Positions 1 to 11,357 are shown, counted from the stretch's first letter. The stretch is DNA of 64,000 nt from Calliopum simillimum (GCA_951812925.1 OX638369.1:64060228-64124227); one strand, 5' to 3'. The notes: generated by a model not told the origin, from the sequence alone. Translations and numbers: made by a program.

Positions 1-887
1 TATAAATATTATTAAGAAAAAATAATTGGTTTTAATAGGTCTATATCACACAAAATAAATGTACAAGATGCTTTTTTTGATAACGTTCTGGTTTGTCTTT
101 AATTTAACTTTGAAACTCAAAAAATGCGTACGATTTGTCCCGTACCAACTTTGGAATGCTCCTTTTATACAATATTTTCCAGATTTTTTTATTCAATATT
201 TTTAAATTGTTTTTTTAACTTTTCAATTAACATTTTGTTAGTTTTTATTATGTTCATAAAACAATGTTTTCCAAACATTTTTATATTTAATTAAAAATAA
301 AAAAAAGTTTATGTTTGCTGAGAATCGAACCTATGACCTCCAAGTTATGAGTCGACAATCTTATCAACTGACCTAACGTGCCAGTTATGATTCAGATGCC
401 TTGTGTTTTACTTAGCTCGATAAGTCATTGAAAAAATAAAATAAAAAATTTTTCGAATGTTTGGAAAACGGTTATTGAAACGTTTGAAAATAAATAATTT
501 TCCAATTGTTGATTTTAACTTTGCAAATCAATTTTAAAAATAATAAAAAAATAATAATTCCCAAACGTTTGAAAATTGGTTATGAAAACATTTGAAAATT
601 AACTTTTCCCAAGCATAAAAATTGAAAAGGTTATAAAATTGTTGGTTGGGTTGGCATACTATTCAGTTTAGTCTTGGCTACAATTTTGTTTTAAATGTTT
701 GGCAAAATACGGTTTGGTAAGCATCACTTAAAATTTTATAGTTTTTGGGCATTTTTTTTTTTTTTTTTTTGATTTGATGCCCAAGATGAAATTTTTTCGG
801 GTCAGTTTGTTCAAAAATTTTTTCCCGTTAGTCTATAATTACGACTTTGTTGAAGATAGGAAAACAAAATCTCGAGCGGTTTATATA
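1..887. other. AT-rich non-coding stretch
   Basis: No coding potential or recognisable element was seen apart from the tRNA-like segment listed separately. Two diverged copies of a TTTGGAAAACGGTTATGAAAC-like string lie near 460-490 and 565-598. A T-tract lies near 749-770. Confidence 0.5.
315..382 (-). pseudogene. degenerate tRNA-like sequence (SINE-like or tRNA-Met-derived)
   Basis: On the minus strand the segment begins GGCACGTTAGGTCAGTTG, which resembles the acceptor start plus an A box. It contains CTCATAA, the layout of a CAT anticodon loop, and AGGTTCGATTCTC, a good B-box match. The D- and T-stem positions are roughly right, but the anticodon and acceptor stems pair poorly and no 3' acceptor partner is visible. 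It could be a decayed tRNA gene or the head of a tRNA-derived SINE. A functional tRNA is unlikely. Confidence 0.35.
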
Positions 888-1565
888 CAGCCTTGGCCAA
901 AAGTATAAGGCATCCCAAAAAATTCATATTTTTATAATTGAGAAATGCATAAATGCTTATCAAAAATACGATGCCGAGTTCATTAACCATTACATAAAAC
1001 AATTGGCGGCATTTTTTTCAGATCACAAAACAAATGGTGACCTAAAACAAAAGGCTCGGTTTTTTCGCCTTGTTATTGGTTAATGTTTTTAAATTTTTTT
1101 TCGGTAAAAAAGCTTTTATTACTATTTTAGTCAAAAATTTAACAACTAAGTAGTTGATTTGACAATGCCAAAAATAAGCGATAAGAGCTAGAAAATTAAT
1201 AGTAAATTGGCCAAAAGTGTAAAGCACCCCGCAATTTACTACTGATTTTCTAACTTTTATCGATTATTTTTAGCATTGTAAAATCAACTAGTTGTCAAAT
1301 TTTAAACTAAAACAGAAATAAAAGCTTTTGTACCCCTTGTACCAAAAAAACTAAAAAACATTGACCAATAAAAAGCCGAAAAAACCGAGCCTTTTTTTTG
1401 GTCACCATTTGTTTTATGACCTTAAAAAAATGCCGCTTGTTGTTTTATGTTATGGTTACTGAACCCGGCATCGTATTTATGATAAGCATTTATTACTTTC
1501 TCAATAAGGAAAGCATGAAGTGTGCACTTTTTTGAGTGCCTTACTTATACCTTTGGCCAAGGCTG
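888..1565. mobile_element. foldback MITE FB1, Tc1/mariner-like ends
   Basis: The ends are inverted repeats beginning CAGCCTTGGCCAAAAGTA and flanked on both sides by TA (886-887 and 1566-1567), the target duplication of Tc1/mariner elements. The inverted match continues inward along almost the whole length (arms about 330 bp, e.g. the GGTGACC block near 1036 against GGTCACC near 1400), so the element is nearly one palindrome. A short spacer at about 1209-1233 contains GGCCAAAAGTGTAAAGCACC, a copy of the terminal motif itself. No transposase is encoded, so it is non-autonomous. Confidence 0.75.
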
Positions 1566-1682
1566 TATATTAGACTGCTTGATAATTTTTTTTTGCTTCC
1601 GATTTGCGTTCCAACAAGATTTTTGGTTAAAAGGATAGAAAGTAAAAATTTTGGTGCAAGGATAGCCCATAATATTTATATT

Positions 1683-1822
1683 TTCTTTGTTGTAAGTATT
1701 GAATGGAATTGTATTTTATGGCAATGACTACTCTTCTGAACAATTTTGTATATTCTTTGTTGTAAGTATTGAATGGAATTGTATTTTATGGCAATGACTA
1801 CTCTTCTGAACAATTTTGTATA
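1683..1822. repeat. perfect tandem duplication, 2 x 70 bp
   Basis: The 70-bp unit starting TTCTTTGTTGTAAGTATT at 1683 is repeated immediately at 1753 with no mismatch that I can see. It has no coding role. The identity implies either a recent slippage or unequal exchange event, or an assembly duplication. Confidence 0.9.
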
Positions 1823-3179
1823 TGTATATCTCGTTAAAGAAAAAACTTAAACGAATGGTAGTAGTTACCATTGAAAATAACATAAAATTCTTCATAAAAA
1901 AAGTTTTTTTCGTAAAGATGTCACTTTATTAGTTTCATGAAGCAGTGTACTGTACATATAACATATTATCAAATTCGATCTCGCATAAAAATTTCTTGAT
2001 GCGATCAAAAAGTTTAATGTAAATTCCACTTTGTAGAAATTATAAATAATCTTTAAGAAAAGATAGCTAACCAAAATTTGTTTCAGAACAAAGGAATTTT
2101 ATTTCAAAAACTTGACCATCAAAAATGTCTAGAATTGTACAACATATAACTGAAATTCTTTAATTTCAAATATATCATGCTTTGTTGAGAGCTTTATTTT
2201 GTAAGGAAAAACCGCCTCAGGAGCAAATTCTGTGCACGACTCTGGTTGTGAGCATTCTAATTTTGTAAATATCAGGTTTTGCTACAAAATGGAGTTAATA
2301 GCAAACGTATTCAACATGTTCATTTCATAATTTAAGTGCTTTTCTTTTTATTTTGGTATGCATATATAAGAGTGCCTATGATTACATTATTTTCTTAAAG
2401 TTTTTGAGTTATCACGCCGATAATAAATCTAATGCATTACATTTTTTATAAGGTTTTCTGCTATTTTTTTATAGCAAATTCGCCGTTCGAAGTTGTCTGC
2501 ACAAATATCAATTTCCGCTTTAAGAATTACAAAAGTGTACAGCATGAAAATTAAGTATCTTTTCGTTATTTTAACACTTTTATTTCATAAATAAATACAA
2601 TTAAATTTATTTATGCCCGGAGTTATTCTGTGACCTATTCCACGAACGAAAATTTTGCTCACACACAAGAATGCGAACATAAATACAGACACACGTAGCA
2701 GCAGACTCGTTTGTACATACATACATCGACAGCTTTGTAATAACAACAAAAAGACTTTCAGAAAGCGAAAACAACCTGTAACAACAATTTGTTGCAAGCT
2801 TTGGAAAATTAAATTACTAAGAAATAAGTAAAAAAAATATGCAAAAAAAAAAAATAGGAATTTACTATTACTTAACAAACGACTTTGGGTCTTTTTTTCA
2901 CTCAACCTTTAAAGTTTTTCAAGTGGAAAACGAACTCCCACTTATTTAATTTAAGCACTGACTTTAATTTCTCCCATAACTTTTCGCGATTTTATTTGCA
3001 CGAAACACTTAATTCGAATTTATTTCACATTTTTTACTATTTTTTTATTAATATGTAGCAATTTAATTTCATGTTAATCGACAAATAAATCTTTATTTCA
3101 AGGACTCGTCGACGTTTATCATCCTTTTTCCAACTGCGTATATGTAAAAATTAATTTCAACATGATTTCCTGTCGCTGA
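1823..3179. other. non-coding stretch, nothing recognised
   Basis: AT-rich sequence without long reading frames, terminal repeats or RNA genes that I can identify. ACATACATACAT-type simple sequence near 2712-2730 is typical of insect intergenic or intronic DNA. Confidence 0.5.
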
Positions 3180-3480
3180 TAAAAAAGGCGCGCGCACTCT
3201 TGTCTGTTTGATGTTGTTTTTGTATTGAATAACAATCTTTAGAACCAACAACAAATTCACCAAAGTTATCCGGCCGTATGAGTTAATTTTTTTTTATCTG
3301 CGTTTAACTTTATTCGCTCAGTGCGTCCGACGCACTCAAGGATCCGCTGCGAACTGATGGTTTTGGCTGCGAGGCGGAATATCTTCAAGTGCCGAACTAG
3401 CTGAAAAGGCCAAAAGTTCGTGGGTGTTAACGCGTCACGCGCGCTCACATTATCGTATTAGTGTTCTCAATGTTTGTTGT
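3180..3480. other. locally GC-richer block, possible promoter/5'UTR or old element
   Basis: Relative to its surroundings this block is markedly richer in G+C and CpG (GGCGCGCGCAC at 3188, GCGTCCGACGCAC near 3322, GCGTCACGCGCGC near 3431). A TCAGTG initiator-like string lies at 3318, but no properly spaced downstream or TATA element was found and no coding exon follows. It may be a promoter-proximal fragment of a gene outside the window or simply an element remnant. Confidence 0.2.
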
Positions 3481-5034
3481 TTTTGTGTGAATTTAAGCTT
3501 CTTGGCTTCATTGAATGCGTTTTTTCTATGCTTCTACAGTTGTTTTCAAGGTTGACATCAAGAAACTCAACATAGTTATGCTCTGCATTTCTCTCATGGT
3601 GTATTCGCATCTCTAGAGCTGAGAAAAATGTACGCACCTCAAAGACACCTGTAGTGCATTGAAAGCTTTTCGCAGCATAGGGCTGCCAAGTGCTCTGTCA
3701 TTTTTATTTAAAAGAGACGATGTTCGTTATTGTTTCGTATCAATTGTAAACTATCCTACATATATTTTGTTTTAATTTTTAGGAGAGCGAAAAAACAGCA
3801 CATAACTCTATTACTATTATTGTCGAAAAATAAGTTAGGATTTAATAAAATTTTAAAGTCAAAATAGATTTCCAATAAAAACAATTTTTCCAAATAATTT
3901 CTTAAATCATTGGGTTTGAATTTCATTATGTCCATAGGAGGGCAGCTCATTTTGAAGATAAGGAATATTACTAAATGATTCAGTTATTAGAAACGAGCAA
4001 AACAATTTTTGTGTTCTGCATACAACCTAAAACGATATTTCAGAAGTTAAAGAAATACAGTAACCATTTTTAAGAAAAAGCCTAATACTTTCAGTTAAGA
4101 TATTAGGTCTCAGGGGTTGTACATAAATGTCTCTAAATCTAGGCTTTGAGTCCCTAATCTGGTAACAGTAACACAACTATGACGTAATAATTGTTTTGAC
4201 AGCCTTTTTGGCTAAAACTTCAAAGCAAGTAAATAAATGCAAAAATTTTAATACAAAAAAAAAAGTTTTTTTCAGTAATGGGAGACGCGTGTGTAAACTA
4301 AAAACGCAGTTCCAAAAATTTGTCATCACGCCCATTGGAAGTATCTTTTGATTAGAATTTCGAAGTAAAATGAAGTCTTTGTTAAAAGCACTTGTACAGT
4401 GGCCACTCTTGATCGTTATAGATATGTTCTAATCTCTGTTATTCTCGTGTTAAAAAATTAAAACCTTCCAAAAAACCATATAAATTGTAAAAAGTGTGTA
4501 ATGTTTCTATTGTGTTCTAAAATTTTTGAAAAATGTGACTGGTTGTTTCTGTTAAAAGCTCTTCAATTGTAAACAGACGAAGTAAACATTTTCTATTTGT
4601 AACCCTAAAGCAATGCGGAAATTTCTTGGGGGTGGCTTTTCAAAATGGGGAAAGACTAAACTGTCAGCAGAACCTAAATTACGGCATTCTATAGCAGCTC
4701 GCAATTAACTTTGTGCCATTAACACCTTCTTAAAAGAAAATGAATAAAGACATCTAGAATAAATGACAACAAAGAGACGTTAAGATAAATTGGCGCAAAG
4801 TTCACTAACCAAAAACTGGTGCAATTGTGTTACTGCAGGCAACTGACTTAGATCTGTAATGTCTTTTTGTTATAAATACACAGAAGGAAAAGAATGATGT
4901 GTGCAGCACCAAGTACAGCGAATCGTTTCTAATTGTCATAGGTGCGGATAAAACGTAAAGATGGTACATACTTATATACATTACCGATTAAATCTTTATG
5001 CTTCAGGTACATAAAGTCAATTTTTCAATGATTA
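3481..5034. other. non-coding stretch, nothing recognised
   Basis: AT-rich DNA with only short open frames, no homology that I recognise, and no inverted or tandem repeat visible by eye. Confidence 0.45.
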
Positions 5035-6412
5035 GCAAGCTCGATAAGTAGCGCTGCCTTGATCGTACGAGAATGGGGTTCTTTCAGCCCGTGGAAATTG
5101 ATAAAAAAGGATTGGAACAATTTTTTTTTCTATCCTACTTTATGTTTTCGAGGTCGCTAAAGACAATGGCATTGCCAGTTTTTGGAAAAGATTCCAAGAT
5201 TTCAAAATATTTAAGATATCTCTCGAAAAAAAAAAAAAATTTGAGATTTTTGTTAGATTAAATTGCCATTAATCATAGGAACATTTTTTATTTTTGTTTC
5301 TCGGAATGTAGTTTTGTAGCCTAAATTGTGACGAACAAAATGAGTGGTCGCACAATATTTTTTGACAAAATCTTCTCGAGATATCGGCCACAGACTGAAC
5401 CGCCGTATTGCCGGTCACTGGGTATATCTGCCGATTTTACGCTATTTTCATTGATTTTTGAGATCCTACCTTGTACTTTCGACGTCGCTGGAGAAGCGGG
5501 AACATTTATTTTCACGATAAAATGCAAGTGTTTCAATACATTCAAGATATTCCTATGATAAATTTCCCTAGTGGGATTTCCAATGAAAAGCAGAACTAGC
5601 TCTAAAACCTCGACATAATTTTTCCGCGCATGATTCATCTGGAGCTAGTGATTGATGTCCATCGCGGTTTTCTTCTGGAAAGGTGCCAATATCTCCCAAA
5701 TTTTTCAGTGGAAGATAGAAAAATTACTTCAGTGGAAGATAGAAAAATTTGGGAGACATTGGCACCTTTCCAGAAGAAAACCGCGATGGTCATCAATCAC
5801 TAGCTCCAGATGAATCATGCGCGGAAAAATTATGTCGAGGTTTTAGAGCTAGTTCTGCTTTTCATTGGAAATCCCACTAGGGAAATTTATCATAGGAATA
5901 TCTTGAATGTATTGAAACACTTGCATTTTATCGTGAAAATAAATGTTCCCGCTTCTCCAGCGACGTCGAAAGTACAAGGTAGGATCTCAAAAATCAATGA
6001 AAATAGCGTAAAATCGGCAGATATACCCAGTGACCGGCAATACGGCAGGACGGCGGTTCAGTCTGTGGCCGATATCTCGAGAAGATTTTGTCAAAAAATA
6101 TTGTGCGACCACTCATTTTGTTCGTCACAATTTAGGCTACAAGACTACATTCCGAGAAACAAAAATAAAAAATGTTCCTATGATTAATGGCAATTTAATT
6201 TAACAAAAATCTCAAATTTTTTTTTTTTTCGAGAGATATCTTAAATATCTTGGAATCTTTTCCAAAATTTGGCAATGCCATTGTCTTTAGCGACCTCGAA
6301 AACATAAAGTAGGATAGAAAAAAAAATTGTTCCAATCCTTTTTTATCAATTTCCACGGGCTGAAAGAACCCCATTCTCGTACGATCAAGGCAGCGCTACT
6401 TATCGAACTTGC
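5035..6412. mobile_element. foldback element FB2, 1.38 kb near-perfect palindrome
   Basis: The left end (GCAAGCTCGATAAGTAGCG, 5035) is matched in reverse complement by the right end (CGCTACTTATCGAACTTGC, ending 6412). The match runs inward for nearly 690 bp per arm with few differences. The centre (about 5715-5745) holds CAGTGGAAGATAGAAAAATT in two direct copies, forming the loop. The same reading frame (starting MNHARKNYVEVLELVLL) occurs in both arms, at 5321-5638 on minus and 5810-6187 on plus, simply because the arms are copies. I do not recognise the peptide and do not call it a gene. No clear target duplication was found. Confidence 0.8.
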
Positions 6413-6620
6413 GCGAGTGCTAAATCTCAATATTTTTTTACCAAAATTTACATACGTAGTTTCTAGACCATACCGAACATTTTGAGTGCTGAGCACCTAA
6501 AATCGGAACACCTTTAGTTTTTTTGGGTCAGTCTAATGGCCATCGAAATATCGAGATATTGCTTTTATGAAAGCTCATATAAGTTCTGAACACCTTGTTG
6601 GATTTTAAAAATTTTGGTAT

Positions 6621-8592
6621 TATATCGTCGGGTTAAAACTACAACTAGACATCAACATTTCTCATGTTTTGAAAAAAAAAAAAGCGTTTAAAGTTTTTTG
6701 AATTTCGTTTTTTGTGTGGGATTCTGCAGTTTTCTACTTTTTATTCTTTATGTAAAATTGGATGAGGACTACATATCAAAAAACCGACTAGACTGGGGCA
6801 TAGATTTTTTCTTCATGTTTTCGTATACTTAACTCAAATTATCAGTACATGTAGATTAGACCGGTGCGTTTTGGACGAAAGTTTAAAATTTGTAGCGCAA
6901 CCGGCAGAATTGTAAAGTTTAACTATCGACATGAAGATTGCCGCCACCCTAGCTCTGAGAGATGACGGGAAAGGGTGTCGATATATTTTTGAAGGTTGAA
7001 AAACTTGGTTTAAAAATGCATGCTTATAGGTCCGAAGTGAATCAATTCTCAGCTTCGTAGTAGGTCGAAAACTGAAATCCAAGACATGGATTTTTAGGTA
7101 TTTTTTCTCGTAGAATCGAATGGCATCATTAGTTTTCTGATAAGACGTCTATTTTTGGCGTTAAGTGAACTCTTCAGCTCAAAAAAGTCGAAATTTTTCC
7201 AAATCCCCTGTTTGAGCACTCGAAAATTGAACAGAAAAAATCTTAGAAAAATTTGAAATATGTATTTTGTTAGGATTTTTTTTGACAAATCCAGTGGTAC
7301 CATTTTTTTTGCGCTGCGGCATTATTTTCATTCATGAAAAACGAATTTTTGATTTTTATTATCAAAAAATATCACGAAATCGGGCGTTAATATTTAGTCA
7401 ACGACGGTTCCCAACGTCCGGACGTTTTTTTTTTTCGGTGCCCCCTAGTAAAATTTCTTTAGAATATTTTTGGAAATTTTTTTAACCCATTATAAACAAA
7501 TTTTTGGAAAAGGGGTCAAAAAGACCCTTAAAAACGGGATATAATGGGTTAAGATGTTCACATAACTTAATGTAGAATCAAGCATGGAACAATATTTCAC
7601 AACATCTTAACCCATTATAAACAAGTTTTTGGAAAAAGGGGTCGAAAAGACCCTTAAAAACGCGATATAATGGGTTAAGATGTTCTAAAATATTGTTCCA
7701 TGCTTGATTCTACATTAAGTTTTGTGAACATGTAAACCCATTATATCGCGTTTTTAAGGGTCTTTTCGACCCCTTTTTCCGAAAACTTGTTTATAATGGG
7801 TTAAGATGTTCTAAGATATTGTTCGATGCTTGATTCTACATTAAGTTATGTGAACATATTAACCCATTATATTCCGTTTTTAAGGGTCTTTTTGACACCT
7901 TTTTAAAAAACTTGTTTATAATGGGTTAAAAAAAAATTCCAAAAATATTCTAAAAAAATTTTACTAGAGGCACCGAAAAAAAAAACCGTCCGGACGTTGG
8001 GAACCGTCCTTGACTGAATATTAACGCCCGATTTCGTGATATTTTTTGATAATAAAAATCAAAAATTCGTTTTTTATGAATGAAAATAATGCCATAGCGC
8101 AAAAAAAATTGTACCACTGGATTTGTCAGAAAAACTCCTAACAAAATATATATTTCAAATTTTTCTAAGATTTTTTCTGTTCAATTGAGGAGTGCTCAAA
8201 CAGGGGATTTGGAAAAATTTCGACTTTTTTGAGCTGAAAAGTTCACTTAACGAAAAAAATGGACGTCTAATCAGAAAACTAATGATGCCATTCGATTCTA
8301 CGAGAAAAAATACATAAGAATCCATGTCTTAGATTTCAGTTTTCGACCTACTACGAAGCTGAGGATTGATTCACTTCGGACCTATGAGCATGTATTTTTA
8401 AACCACGTTTTTCAACCTTCAAAAATATATCGACACCCCTTCCCGTCATCTCTCAGAGCTAGGGTGGCGGCAATCTTCATGTCGATAGTTAAACTTTACA
8501 ATTCTGCCGGTTGCGCTACAAATTTTAAACTTTCGTCCAAAACGCACCGGTCTAATGTAGATGTCTAGTTGTAGTTTTAACCCGACGATATA
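6621..8592. mobile_element. foldback element FB3, about 2 kb nested palindrome
   Basis: The outer ends are TATATCGTCGGGTTAAAAC (6621) and its reverse complement (ending 8592); weaker matching may extend about 50 bp further out on both sides. The arms carry long complementary blocks, e.g. around the GACCGGTGCGTTTTGGACG string at 6859 and its complement near 8540. The left arm has about 195 bp (6657-6850) absent from the right arm, so one side has gained or lost DNA. The centre (7482-7929) is itself a palindrome of four hairpin units. No transposase frame is present. Confidence 0.75.
7482..7929. repeat. four 71-72 bp TTAA-CCC hairpin units inside FB3
   Basis: Units at 7482-7552, 7607-7678, 7733-7804 and 7859-7929 start TTAACCCATTATA and end with its complement; the third has TAAA at its left end. 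Each has an inner GGGTC-AAAAA-GACCC type hairpin. Two are in one orientation and two in the other, joined by ATGTTC...ATGGAACAATA linkers that are also inverted about the centre. TTAA followed by CCC at the tips is the end format of piggyBac-type elements, so each unit could be a very small piggyBac-like MITE that was later duplicated. That reading is inference. Confidence 0.75.
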
Positions 8593-9065
8593 AAAGGCAT
8601 AAAAGTCTAAAATCCAAATAATGGCTTTCAAGATATGGTGATATTATTTAGTTGTTTTTTAAAACTGATTTTTTTTTTTTAATAAATGCCTTATTAACCC
8701 AGAGTTTTTAGACCAGTCAAATTAGATGATGGGGCATTATACGGGTAGCGGACACGAAAAAAATGTTGGTGTATCCGATTTCAGTAATTTTTGACCATGT
8801 TATAACTATATGAACCTTGGATCCAGATACAAAATTTTATTTTTTTTTTTTAATATAAGGTCTGGTTAACTAGCCAGAGCGCTTTAAAATTTTGACTGAC
8901 CGTCAGATACGTTAGTTCTACTTCGATTCCCATTATCTATCTATGATCGGGTCAAATAAATTAAATAGCATATTATTTAGAGATCAAAAAAAAAATTAAT
9001 TTTTTTTCCTTTAAAATCAAAACCGATAAGCTTTCACAATGTTTTTTTTTTTTTTTTTATATAGA
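8593..9065. other. low-complexity spacer
   Basis: AT-rich sequence with several T-tracts (for example 9039-9059). No feature is recognised. Confidence 0.4.
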
Positions 9066-9676
9066 GATCGGTACTATCTAATGCACACGTTCTTAATAAA
9101 TTTTTATAAAATTGATTATGAAAAACCACTAAACATAAACAGTATTTTTGATGACTCTTGTGACGGCACCATAACATTTTCGGTCGATATATCATCAATA
9201 TGGAAGGATATTGAAGTAGAAAGAGTTAGCTATACCTCTGAAAAAGGATCTTCACGGTCATTTTTCCACTTTAAAATGAATAGGTTGGACCAATTATCTG
9301 TACGAAGAAATATTCAAAATCACAAAGATTAACTGTCCTCTGACATTTAAGCATAACAGATTGACCATGTCAAGATATGCATTAAGCGCCAATACTATTT
9401 GCTCTGAATACTATTGCAAATTCACAGGATGCGTCATAAACGAATCTCTTGCAAATGAAGTTTGCGTGATGGAATGTCATTTGGAAAAATATGACGAATC
9501 ATTTGTCCATACAAAAAAACGTCAGCTTAAAGGTTCGAAAAGGCAAACAAAAAAATAATTTGAAGGAAAAGTTGTTCCAGCGATTTGGCGACGCAATGAA
9601 GCCAATAAGCTTATGGATTATGGGGATAAAGAGCCAGCCTATTTATTTAGATTAAGCACTCTTACACGGAGAAAAA
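9066..9676 (+). pseudogene. split transposon-like gene, piece 1 (N-terminal region)
   Basis: Reading + in two frames, about 9066-9284 gives a stretch including SIWKDIEVERVSYTSEKG. After a one-step frame change near 9284 a second frame reads through 9285-9558 (WTNYLYEEIFKITKINCPL, later CSEYYCKFTGC and a lysine/arginine-rich KKRQLKGSKRQ). After one stop it continues with VPAIWRRNEANKLMDYG and LFRLSTL to about 9665. From memory, the W-R-R-N-E-A-N / G-D-K-E-P signature belongs to a family of uncharacterised arthropod transposon proteins; I cannot name the superfamily. The next residues expected after LSTL appear 8.7 kb away at 18376, so later insertions split the gene. At least one frameshift and one stop make it dead. 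Confidence 0.6.
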
Positions 9677-9833
9677 TACGGATCGTAATTTTTACTCCAC
9701 TCGGGTAGTCAAAAAATTAAAGTAATCAACACTAAATTTGAAACATAAATTACCTTGCCTAAGAACTATTTGATGGGTCCGTAAAGTCATATTTACAAAT
9801 AAAATTAATGAAAATGCAAGAACCAGCAATTTA

Positions 9834-10789
9834 AACCAGTTTAGTGTTTTGACTGTCGATGACGGGAATTCAGAAAACGTCGATGAGAATACAACAACAA
9901 ACAATATAGAAATGGAAGACAGCGTAGCTTCAGTATAAAAACCTCCTCCAATTATCTTACCTAATGTAACTGACATAAAGTCAAAGTTATATCGAAAACT
10001 AATTTTAGCTTTAAAACCATGTACGATGGTCAAATAAGTGTAATGACTGTAACAATTGATGTATACAGAAATTTAGAAACTTACTTTAAATCAAATAATA
10101 TTGTTTTCCATAGCTGTCAACTGAAATAAGAAAGGTCCTACCGTGTTGTAGTCAAAAATTTGCACTTTTCTACCTCTTGTGACGAAATCAAAGAGGAGAT
10201 CGAGAAAATGGGTCATAAAGTAAGAAATGTATGTACGACGAAGATTCTCCAAAGATCCACTACCAATGTTTTTCGTTGATTTGGAGCCACTTAAAAACAA
10301 TTAAGATATTTACGCAATCAAACATATTGGTAATGCAATTATTAGGATTGAACCACCCAAAAAGTTCGACGATGTGCCACAATGCTTCCACTGTCCACAA
10401 TTTGGACACACTAAATCGTACTGCAATAAGCCATTTAGTTGTGTTAAATGTGGGTTAAACCATCCAACAACACAATGCACAAAATATGCTCAATCTCCAG
10501 CTCATTGCTCCAATTGTGGCGGTTGTCACACAGCAAATTTTAAAGGTTGTTAAATCTACAAAAAGCTACTTGATAAAAAATATTCAAATCAACAAAATCG
10601 TAAAAATAAAATTAGGAGTATGTCAAATATTTCAAGCAATCCAAATATTGCCACAAATCTTGAGTTCCCTTCATTAGGAAATATGAATGATAGTCCAACC
10701 AGCTCAAATAAGAGAAACTGTAATATTTCGAGAAATAACAATTTTCCATCAAGCAATTTGCTGAGCACCTGCAACAATCATTCCAGCCC
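9834..10789 (+). pseudogene. Jockey-like non-LTR retrotransposon gag (ORF1) relic
   Basis: Although broken by stops and frameshifts, this region reads as a Jockey-type nucleic-acid-binding ORF1. It shows an acidic N-terminal part, then KPPPIILPNVTDIKSKL, then HFSTSCDEIKEEIEKMGHKV, then three zinc knuckles: CFHCPQFGHTKSYC (10383-10424), CVKCGLNHPTTQC (from 10440) and CSNCGGCHTANFKGC (10506-10551). Knuckles in this order with GHTK and NHPT cores are characteristic of Jockey-clade gag proteins, which coat the element RNA. The tail is Asn/Ser rich. The next recognisable ORF2 sequence begins almost directly after it, with no endonuclease between, so about 2 kb has been deleted. Confidence 0.8.
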
Positions 10790-11357
10790 TTCAAAACCAA
10801 TACAGACGAAGATGATTCTGAAGTTTGTAATTTTCTCGATGTACCTTGTCAGATGTCACTGCCCATACGCTACATTTCAACCGCAGAAGTTGAAGAAGAG
10901 ATTCTAATGCTTAATAACAAAAAGTCTCCTGGATTCGACTGTATTGATGCAAATGTTGTTAAGGTTTTGCCTGACAAATGTTTTCGGTTTCTAACCTTGA
11001 TCTACAACTCTATTTTAAAATTATATCTTTTCCGTACGCCGTGGAAATGCGCTGAAATTATTGTAATTAACAAGGAAAATTAGCTTGAAAATTCCGTTGG
11101 TTCATATCGTCCTATTAGCATGTTAGTAATTTTTTCTAATATGTATTTGATAAAATATTCTTAAAGAGAATGCTGCCACTTTTGGAAAAATTTAACATCA
11201 TTCCCGAACATCAATTTGGTTTCAGGCACAAGCATTGCACTCCTGAACAGTGTCATCGCATTATTAATGTCATCGGGAATGGCCTAGAAAATAGAAAGTT
11301 TTCCTCAGCTGTGTTTTTAGATCCTTAGCAGGCCTTTGATAGGGTGTGGCATCATAG
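10790..11357 (+). pseudogene. Jockey-like reverse transcriptase fragment (ORF2)
   Basis: The frame from about 10800 reads EVCNFLDVPCQMSLPIRYIS, then NNKKSPGFDCIDANVVK and TPWKCAEIIVI, the fingers part of a Jockey-type reverse transcriptase. Downstream, in other frames, follow SYRPISML, PEHQFGFRHKHCTPEQ and FLDP*QAFDRVWH; the last is the first catalytic-Asp region, with a stop next to it. The endonuclease domain, the palm YxDD motif and the rest are absent: similarity ends abruptly at about 11357, where unrelated sequence starts. It is a dead, internally deleted and 3'-truncated copy, and the same copy as the gag relic upstream. Confidence 0.8.

Noticed and set aside
3318..3350. Initiator plus downstream promoter element
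   Set aside because: TCAGTG is present, but the sequence at +28 to +33 does not fit a downstream element and no transcript evidence or exon is visible.
5321..6187. Two identical reading frames (MNHARKNYVEVLELVLL) as a duplicated gene
   Set aside because: They are the same sequence read from the two arms of palindrome FB2. No homologue is recognised and the frames end at arm-specific points.
8640..9060. A further foldback element between FB3 and the split gene
   Set aside because: A few phrases (TTAACCCAGAG, TTAACTAGCCAGAGCG) look related, but no consistent inverted pairing was found by eye.
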